DNA from: Pseudomonadota bacterium
GTDB lineage: Bacteria > Pseudomonadota > Alphaproteobacteria > Acetobacterales > Acetobacteraceae
Assembly (NCBI GenBank): GCA_021845985.1
Contig: JAJZES010000041.1
Location: 94,110-158,109 of the forward strand
Reading direction: 5' to 3'
DNA length: 64,000 nt
In this document: positions 37,110-44,200 of the stretch, piece after piece
How the letters are laid out: each line of letters starts with the position of its first letter
How positions within the stretch are numbered: position 1 is the stretch's first letter
Notes under the pieces: generated by a model
What the model was told of the DNA's origin: nothing
What the model saw: only the letters and a program-made list of their open reading frames with translations
The model's database searches: none
Made by a program: the position numbers and the translations under genes

Positions 37110-37514
37110 TCAGTCGGCGGCGCGGCTTTCGGCCTCGCGCTGGACGGCGAGTGCGGCCGCGGCCTGGGTGCGGATTTCGCTCAGTTCGGCAATCGACTGG
37201 TCGATCGCCTCACGCTGGCGCAGCAGCATGTCGAGCCGCGCCGACACGGCGTCGAACAGATGGCGCATCTGCGTCCGCTGCGTCATGTCGGCGTCGTAAA
37301 GATCGAGATAGTCGCGGATTTCGCTGAGCGAGAAGCCAAGCTGCTTGCCGCGCTGAATCAGGATCATGCGCGCCCGGTCGCGATGCGTATAGACCCGCGT
37401 AGTGCCGGCGCGGCGCGGCGCGATCAGCCCCTTGTCCTCATAGAAGCGGATGGCGCGCGCCGTCAGCCCAAGCTCCCGGCCAAGCTGGGTGACAGTATAG
37501 AGGCGGTCTTTCAT
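37110..37514 (-). CDS. MerR-family transcriptional regulator (LiuR-like)
   Basis: 134 residues from ATG 37514. An N-terminal winged helix-turn-helix reads YTVTQLGRELGLTARAIRFYEDKGLI and then RRAGTTRVYTHRDR. A dimerising coiled coil follows (SARLDMLLRQREAIDQSIAEL). The C-terminus lacks metal-binding Cys, so it is not a metal sensor. MerR proteins embedded in acyl-CoA operons (LiuR type) repress fatty-acid or branched-chain degradation genes. It sits inside the operon between the acyl-CoA ligase (10 bp upstream) and thiolase (19 bp downstream), implying autoregulation. Confidence 0.88.
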   Translation of the reverse strand: MKDRLYTVTQLGRELGLTARAIRFYEDKGLIAPRRAGTTRVYTHRDRARMILIQRGKQLGFSLSEIRDYLDLYDADMTQRTQMRHLFDAVSARLDMLLRQREAIDQSIAELSEIRTQAAAALAVQREAESRAAD

Positions 37515-37524
37515 GCCGCCGTAC

Positions 37525-39165
37525 CTATACGTCAACTTGCTGCCCCGCAAGAGGCGCCACGGCGGCTTCCTCCGCCACCAACTCCTTGCGCGACAGCTTG
37601 CCGATCAGGGTGTGCGGCAGCGTGTCGCGGAACACGATCTGCCGCGGCAGTTCGATTTTCGACAGCCGCTCGGCAAGGAAATCGCCCAGCTCCGCCGCGC
37701 TCACGCGGCACCCGGCCCGCAGCACGACAAAGGCTTTCGGCGCCTGGCCGCGATAGGCGTCGGCAATGCCGATGACGATCGCCTCGGCCACCGCCGGATG
37801 CTCATACAACGCATCCTCCAGCACCCGCGGATAGACGTTGTAGCCGCCGCAGATGATGACATCCTTCAGCCGGTCGGTGATGAACAGATAGCCCTCGGCG
37901 TCGAGATGTCCGACATCGCCGGTGCGCAGCGCGCCGTCGGTGAACACCTCGGCCGTCGCTGCCGGCCGGTTCCAGTAACCGCGCATGATCTGCGGCCCGC
38001 GGGCGCAGATCTCGCCACGCTCGCCGGCCGGAAGCACCCGCGACGGATCATCGAGGGCGCGGATTTCAATCTGGGTGCCGCGCATCGGCAGGCCGACCGA
38101 GCCGTCCTTGACCAGCCCGTCCGGCGGGTTGCAGGCGAGCGTCGGCGAGGCTTCGGTCAGGCCGTAGCCTTCCACCAGCTTGCAGCCGGTCAGCCGCACG
38201 AAGCGCGCCCGCACCTCCGCCGGCAGCGGCGCGCCGCCGGAGATGCAGACGCGCAGGCTGGTGATGGCGATGCGCCGCGCCTCCGCCGCCGTCGCGACGG
38301 CGGTGTAGATGGTCGGCACCGCATGCAGGATGCTCGGCCGGTCGCGCCGCAGCGCGCGCATCATCGCGGCGATCTCGAAGCGCGGATGCAGCAGCAGTTC
38401 GGCGCCGATCGAGATGCCGCTGTTCATGATCGCGGTCATCGCGAAGACATGGAAGAACGGCAGCACCGCCAACATGCGCTCCTGGCCGTGCCGCAGGCTC
38501 GGCATGTGCTGCGTCACCTGCTGCGCATTGATCGTCAGGTTGGCATGCGTCAGCATCGCCGCCTTCGGCGTGCCAGTGGTGCCGCCGGTATATTGCAGCA
38601 CCGCGAGGTCGGCGGCCGGGTCGATCGCCACCGGCGCGGCGGGGGCGCGGCTGGCCAGCATCTGCCGCCAGCGAATGATGCGCCCGCCATAGGCCGGACG
38701 CGCGGTGACGCGGCGCTTGAACAGCCGGTAAAGCAGCGCCGAATGAACCGGCAGCACCCCGGCGATCGGGCAGACGACGATGCGCGACAGCGCCGGCAGC
38801 GCCGCCACTTTGTCGTAGATCTCGGCGACATCGGCGACGACCATCAGCGTGGTGCCCGAGTCGGCCACCTGCTGGGCGAGTTCGCGCGCCACATAGAGCG
38901 GGTTGAAATTGACCACCACCGCCCCGGCGGACAGCGCCGCGTAATACGCCACCACCGAATACGGCGTGTTGGGCAGGCACAGGCCGACCCGGTCGCCCTT
39001 GCGCACGCCGAGATCCTGCAGCCCCCGCGTCGCCCGCGCCACCAGCCGGCCGAGCGCCGCATAGCGCCAACGCCGGCCCATGAACCGCAGCGCCGGCCGC
39101 GCCGCGTGCCGTGCCACGGCCAGCTCCAGCAGGTCCGGCAAGGTCAGTGCCGCGAGCGTTTCCAT
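37525..39165 (-). CDS. Long-chain fatty acid--CoA ligase (FadD-like)
   Basis: 546 residues. ATG 39165 has GGGAGG upstream. Adenylate-forming enzyme motifs: A3 LQYTGGTTGTPKAAMLTH, A4 LPFFHVFAM, A5 LVEGYGLTEASPT, A7 LRTGDVGHLDAEGYLFITDR, A8 KDVIICGGYNVYP, and the catalytic Lys in LPHTLIGKLSRKEL. It activates fatty acids with ATP and CoA for the beta-oxidation genes downstream. First gene of the operon; a CGTTAACG palindrome lies in its promoter region. Confidence 0.92.
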   Translation of the reverse strand: METLAALTLPDLLELAVARHAARPALRFMGRRWRYAALGRLVARATRGLQDLGVRKGDRVGLCLPNTPYSVVAYYAALSAGAVVVNFNPLYVARELAQQVADSGTTLMVVADVAEIYDKVAALPALSRIVVCPIAGVLPVHSALLYRLFKRRVTARPAYGGRIIRWRQMLASRAPAAPVAIDPAADLAVLQYTGGTTGTPKAAMLTHANLTINAQQVTQHMPSLRHGQERMLAVLPFFHVFAMTAIMNSGISIGAELLLHPRFEIAAMMRALRRDRPSILHAVPTIYTAVATAAEARRIAITSLRVCISGGAPLPAEVRARFVRLTGCKLVEGYGLTEASPTLACNPPDGLVKDGSVGLPMRGTQIEIRALDDPSRVLPAGERGEICARGPQIMRGYWNRPAATAEVFTDGALRTGDVGHLDAEGYLFITDRLKDVIICGGYNVYPRVLEDALYEHPAVAEAIVIGIADAYRGQAPKAFVVLRAGCRVSAAELGDFLAERLSKIELPRQIVFRDTLPHTLIGKLSRKELVAEEAAVAPLAGQQVDV

Positions 39166-39200
39166 GCCATGCCTCCCACATCCTGCCTATTTGGCTATCT

Positions 39201-39208
39201 CGTTAACG
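39201..39208. promoter_or_regulatory. CGTTAACG palindrome in the fad operon promoter region
   Basis: A perfect 8-bp palindrome, TACGTTAACGA in the minus orientation, 36 bp upstream of the ligase start and 65 bp before the divergent TPR gene. It resembles the ACGT/ACGTAA-rich sites of LiuR-type MerR regulators. The operon encodes such a regulator, so this is a candidate operator, by inference only. Confidence 0.35.
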
Positions 39209-39273
39209 TATTCGGCAAGTTGCCTCCCTATGGGGCACCTGTCAAGCCTGTCGCTTGATGCTATAGCGGCACG

Positions 39274-41265
39274 ATGACGCAGGACGCCGCCGCGCTGCAT
39301 GCCGACGCCATCAGCCTCGCCCGCCAGGGCCGAACGGCGGAGGCGGAACGCCAGTTCGCCGCCGCCGCCGAGGCGGCGCCTGATCGGGCGGCGTTTTTGT
39401 ACGATCACGGTGTCGCGCTGGCCCGCCTCGGCCGCCCCGCCGCCGCGCTCGACCGCTACGACCGCGCCATCGAGCTCGACCCGGCGCGGCCGGAGGCGTG
39501 GAACAACCGCGGCGCCGCCCTGCTCGATCTCGGCCGCCCCACCGAGGCGCAGGCGAGCTTCGAGCAGGCCCTGACGCTGCGCCCGGATTATGCGGAGGCA
39601 GCGTCCAATCGCGGCAACGCCCTGCTCGCCCTCGGCCAGACCGCGGCGGCACTGGCCGCCTATGAGGCGGCGCTGACGCTGCGCCCGACCTATGCCAAGG
39701 CGGCGCAGAACCGCGCCCGCGCGCTGGCTCTGCTCGGCCGCGACGCCGATGCGCTCGCCGCCTATGCGCAGGCGCTGGCGCTCGACCCGGCCAACGCGGC
39801 GGCGCTGATCGCCCGGGGCAATCTGCTGTTCCGCCTCGCCCGCGTCGCCGAGGCGCTGGCCAGTTACGACGCCGCCGTCGCGGTCACGCCCGAGCAGGCC
39901 GAGCCGCATTTCCTGCGCGGCAACGCGCTCAATCGGCTCAACCGCCCGGCCGAGGCGGTCGCCGCCTTCGACCGTGCGCTGGCGCTGCACCCGAGTTACC
40001 CGGAGGCCGCCAACAACCGCGGCAACGCCCTGCTGGCGCTCGACCGGCCGCAGGAGGCGCTGGACAGCTTCGCCCACGCCTTGCGGCTTCGCCCGAGTTA
40101 TGCCGAGGCGTTGAACAATTCATCCATCGCCCTGCGCGCGCTCGGCCGGCTGACCGACGCGCTGGCGGCGGCGGAGGCGGCGCTGGCCATCCGGCCGGCC
40201 TACCCGGAGGCACTGAACAACCGCGGCAACGCCCTGCTCAGCCTGCGCCGGATCGACGCGGCGGTGGCCAGTTATGACCGGGCGCTGGCGATCATGCCCG
40301 ACTATGCCGGGCCGCGCTTCAACCAGGCGCTGGCGCTGCTGCTGACCGGGGATTTCGCCCGCGGCCTGGAGGCTTATGAGGCGCGCTGGAAGACCACCGG
40401 GATGGCCGGCAGCGCGCGCAGCTTCGCCCAGCCGCTGTGGCAGGGCGAGAGCGATCCGGCCGGACGCACGATTCTTCTGCATGCCGAGCAGGGCAACGGC
40501 GACACCATCCAGTTCTGCCGCTACGCGCCGCTGCTCGCCGCGCGCGGCGCCCGGGTGGTGCTGGAGGCGCAGCGACTGCTGCTGCCGCTGCTGGCGACGC
40601 TGCCCGGCGTCGCGGCGCTGGTCGCCCGCGGCGAGGCCCTGCCGGAGTTCGATCTGCACTGTCCGCTGCTCGGCACGCCGCGCGCCTTCGCCACGCGGCT
40701 GGAGACGATTCCCGGCGCCGTGCCCTACCTCGCCGCGCCGCCCGAGCGGCTGGCGCAATGGGCGCAGCGGGTCGGGCCGCGGCGCGGGCCGCGCATCGGC
40801 CTCGCCTGGTCCGGCAGCCTGAGCCACAAGAACGACCGCAACCGCTCGCTGCCGCTTGACCGGCTGCGCCCGCTGACCGCGATGGGTCTCGATCTGCATT
40901 GTGTGCAGCGCGAGTTGCGCACCGCCGACGTGCCGGCCTTCGCCACCATTGGCGCCATCGCCCATTACGGCCGCGCGCTCGCCGATTTCGCCGACACCGC
41001 GGCGCTGCTGATGCAGATGGACCTGGTGATCGCCGTCGATACCGCGGTCGCCCACCTCGCCGGCGCGCTCGGCCGGCCGGTGTGGATCATGCTGCCCTAT
41101 TCGCCGGACTGGCGCTGGCTGCTCGACCGGGCAGACAGCCCCTGGTACCCGACGGCGCGATTGTTCCGCCAGCACCGGCCGGGCGATTGGTCCGACGTGC
41201 TGGCGGAAGTTTTCGCCGTCCTGGCCGATCAGCTCACCAGATGGCCGCCCTTGGCGCCGACATAA
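39274..41265 (+). CDS. TPR-repeat glycosyltransferase-like protein (long paralogue)
   Basis: 663 residues. About ten consecutive 34-residue TPRs fill residues 5-360 (e.g. PEAWNNRGAALLDLGRPTEA, EALNNRGNALLSLRRIDAAV). The GT-B-type domain follows: TILLHAEQGNGDTIQFCRYA near residue 405, RIGLAWSGSLSHKNDRNRS near 510, and VDTAVAHLAGALGRPVWIML near 590. It matches the shorter paralogue at 19801-21207 motif by motif. No clear ribosome site precedes ATG 39274. Its last 37 bp overlap the end of the convergent giant repeat protein gene. Likely a protein O-glycosyltransferase by architecture; acceptor unknown. Confidence 0.83.
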   Translation: MTQDAAALHADAISLARQGRTAEAERQFAAAAEAAPDRAAFLYDHGVALARLGRPAAALDRYDRAIELDPARPEAWNNRGAALLDLGRPTEAQASFEQALTLRPDYAEAASNRGNALLALGQTAAALAAYEAALTLRPTYAKAAQNRARALALLGRDADALAAYAQALALDPANAAALIARGNLLFRLARVAEALASYDAAVAVTPEQAEPHFLRGNALNRLNRPAEAVAAFDRALALHPSYPEAANNRGNALLALDRPQEALDSFAHALRLRPSYAEALNNSSIALRALGRLTDALAAAEAALAIRPAYPEALNNRGNALLSLRRIDAAVASYDRALAIMPDYAGPRFNQALALLLTGDFARGLEAYEARWKTTGMAGSARSFAQPLWQGESDPAGRTILLHAEQGNGDTIQFCRYAPLLAARGARVVLEAQRLLLPLLATLPGVAALVARGEALPEFDLHCPLLGTPRAFATRLETIPGAVPYLAAPPERLAQWAQRVGPRRGPRIGLAWSGSLSHKNDRNRSLPLDRLRPLTAMGLDLHCVQRELRTADVPAFATIGAIAHYGRALADFADTAALLMQMDLVIAVDTAVAHLAGALGRPVWIMLPYSPDWRWLLDRADSPWYPTARLFRQHRPGDWSDVLAEVFAVLADQLTRWPPLAPT

Positions 41266-44200
41266 CCGGCGAGCATCAGGCTGCCGACGACATCGCCACC
41301 GTGCATCTGCCCGGCGGTGCCATACGCCATCGTCTGCACCGGCGCCGCACCGGCGTCGAATGCCTGCTGGCTGGCGAAGAGGTAGGCGTGCAGTTCGGAC
41401 CCCGAGGCGGTGCTGAACAGGCTGGAACTGCCCGATATCAACGCGCCGGTGAGCGGATTGACCGTCGCATCGGCGAAGATCTTCTCACCGGAGACGACGT
41501 TGCCCTCGAAGTAGATCTGCGCGCCGGCGGAGTTCGGATTGCTGCTGTTGGAGATTTCCAGGAACGCCGACGGCGCAGCGTTGCTGCCGGTGACCGCGGC
41601 GAGCGTGCCGCTGCCGGCCGCCAGCGAGACCGTGTCGCCGGGGTTATAGGTGAACTCCAGTTTCTCCGCGGTGCCATATTGCGACACGAGATTGCCGGTC
41701 GGCGCGGTGCCGTTGACGGTGATGTCGCTGCCGGCCGGCAATACCTGCACGCTCTTGCTGTCGGTGGCCGAGACGGTGGTTGTGCAGAGCTGATCCAACG
41801 TCGAGCTGCCGGTGCACCAGCTTTGCGCCTGCTGCCACTGCACGTTGTTGCAGCCCTGTTCGTTGGTCGGCGTGCCGGCAGCGACCGGGTTGCAGCCGCT
41901 GCTGTCGTTCGGCTGCACGCCGATCTGATTGTAGTCGGACGACCCGTTATGGCCGTTGACATCGAAGCTCTTGTATTCGGCGGCGCTGGTCTGCCAGGTC
42001 AGGCCACTGGCGCCGACGGTGTTGGTGCTGGAGGCGACGGTCCAGGTCACGCTGCCACCGGCAAAATTATCGCCTGACGGCACGCTGACCGGCACGCCGC
42101 TGAGGAACACGTTGCCGGGGTTTTGCCCCGCCGGCACCGTGGTGACCCAGGTGTTGGTGGTGGCGTCGAAAACGGTGCTCGCCTTGCTGCACGTGCTGGA
42201 GAACGTCACCGTGGCGTTCGGCGCCGTGGCAGTGATGCTGTGGCCGCCACCGGCAATGGTCAGGGTGACGCCGGCGAAGGTGTAGGTGGCACCGCTCGCC
42301 GTGCTGGTCGGTTTGAACGCCGCGGACAGCCAGAGCGTGCCGCCGCAGGTGGTGTCGCAACTGCTGAGGTGCTGGACCACGCTGGTCGGCAGCGAAGCCG
42401 GATCGGTCGCGGTTGCCGTCACCGTCACGGTATCGGTCTGCGAAACGCTGCTGGGCGTGTTGCCGCCGGAGCCGGACCCGCAATCGTTGCCGGTGTCGTT
42501 CCCTCCGCTATGGCCGTCACCCGAGCCGGTAGATTTGTCGTCGCCGTGCCCGTGATCGCCCGCGTTCGACTTGCCGTGCTTGCCGTGCTTGTCGTCGCCG
42601 TGCCCGTGATCGCCCGCGTTCGACTTGCCGTGCTTGCCGTGCTTGTCGTCGCCGTGCCCGTGATCGCCCGCGTTCGACTTGCCGTGCTTGCCGTGCTTGT
42701 CGTCGCCGTGCCCGTGATCGCCCGCGTTCGACTTGCCGTGCTTGCCGTGCTTGTCGTCGCCGTGCCCGTGATCGCCCGAGCCGGAACCACCCTGTCCCTT
42801 GTTGTTGTCACCCTGGCCCTGGCCGCCGCCGCCCGAGGGGCTGCAATTGGCGCCATCCTGACCCTGGTTGTTGTCGCCCTGGCCCTGGCCCTGGTTGTCG
42901 CCGGAATTGCCCTGGCCCTGGCTATGATCGCCCTGGCCCTGGTTGCCGCCGGAGTTACCCTGGCCCTGGTTGTCGCCGCCCTGGCCCTGACCCTGGTTGT
43001 CGCCGGAATTGCCCTGGCCCTGGCTATGATCGCCCTGGCCCTGGTTGCCGCCGGAGTTACCCTGACCCTGGTTGTCGCCCGAGGGGCTGCAATTGGCGCC
43101 ACCCTGGCCCTGGTTGTCGCCGCCCTGGCCCTGACCCTGGTTGTCGCCGGAATTGCCCTGGCCCTGGCTATGATCGCCCTGGCCCTGGTTGCCGCCGGAG
43201 TTACCCTGACCCTGGTTGTCGCCCGAGGGGCTGCAATTGGCGCCACCCTGGCCCTGGTTGTCGCCGCCCTGGCCCTGACCCTGGTTGTCGCCGGAATTGC
43301 CCTGGCCCTGGCTATGATCGCCCTGGCCCTGGTTGCCGCCGGAGTTGCCCTGACCCTGGTTGTCACCCGAGGGGCTGCAATTGGCGCCGCCCTGACCCTG
43401 GTTGTCGCCGGAATTGCCCTGGCCCTGGTCGTCGCCGGAATTGCCCTGGCCCTGGCTATGATCGCCCTGGCCCTGGTTGCCGCCGGAGTTACCCTGACCC
43501 TGGTTGTCGCCCGAGGGGCTGCAATTGGCGCCACCCTGGCCCTGGTTGTCGCCGCCCTGGCCCTGACCCTGGTTGTCGCCGGAATTGCCCTGGCCCTGGT
43601 TGTGGTCGCCCTGGCCCTGGTTGCCGCCGGAGTTACCCTGACCCTGGTTGTCACCCGAGGGGCTGCAATTGGCGCCGCCCTGACCCTGGTTGTCGCCGCC
43701 CTGGCCCTGACCCTGGTTGTCGCCGGAATTGCCCTGGCCCTGGTTGTTGTCGCCCTGGCCCTGGCCCTGATTGTCGCCACCCGAGGGGCCGCAATTGCCG
43801 CCGCCCTGGCCCTGGTTGTTGTCGCCGCCGGAGTTGCTCCCCGAGCTGACGACACTCTCGGTGACCGTCAGCGTGTAAACCCAGGTCTCGCCCGCATCCA
43901 GCACGCCATTGTGGTTGAGGTCGCCGACATTGTAGCCGTTGCTCACCACCGCGGTCGGCGTCTGATTGTCCGGGTGCGCCGCGGTGCCGACGTTATCGCT
44001 GATATTCACCCCGGTCAGCGGTGCCGTCCCGGTGTTGGTCACGTCGAATGTGTAAGTAACGGCCGCGCCGTTGTCGACCACCACCGCGCCGGGCAGCTTG
44101 ACCACGCTGATCGACGGCGTCAGCCCCGTGTAGTCGGCGGTGTCGGACGCGCTGACCGAGGTGGTGACGCCGCTCACCGTCTCGGTCCCGGTCAGCGTCG

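Noticed and set aside
42530..43850. CRISPR array considered for the regular repeats
   Set aside because: Units are contiguous, 54 or 144 bp long, in frame and without unique spacers; they encode peptide repeats.
42425..43855. A 476-codon minus-strand frame within the repeat tract, rich in Thr/Arg/Ala
   Set aside because: It lies out of frame inside the NQGQG/HGKHGK repeats; repeats in multiples of three keep all frames open. No start context and no similarity to a protein.
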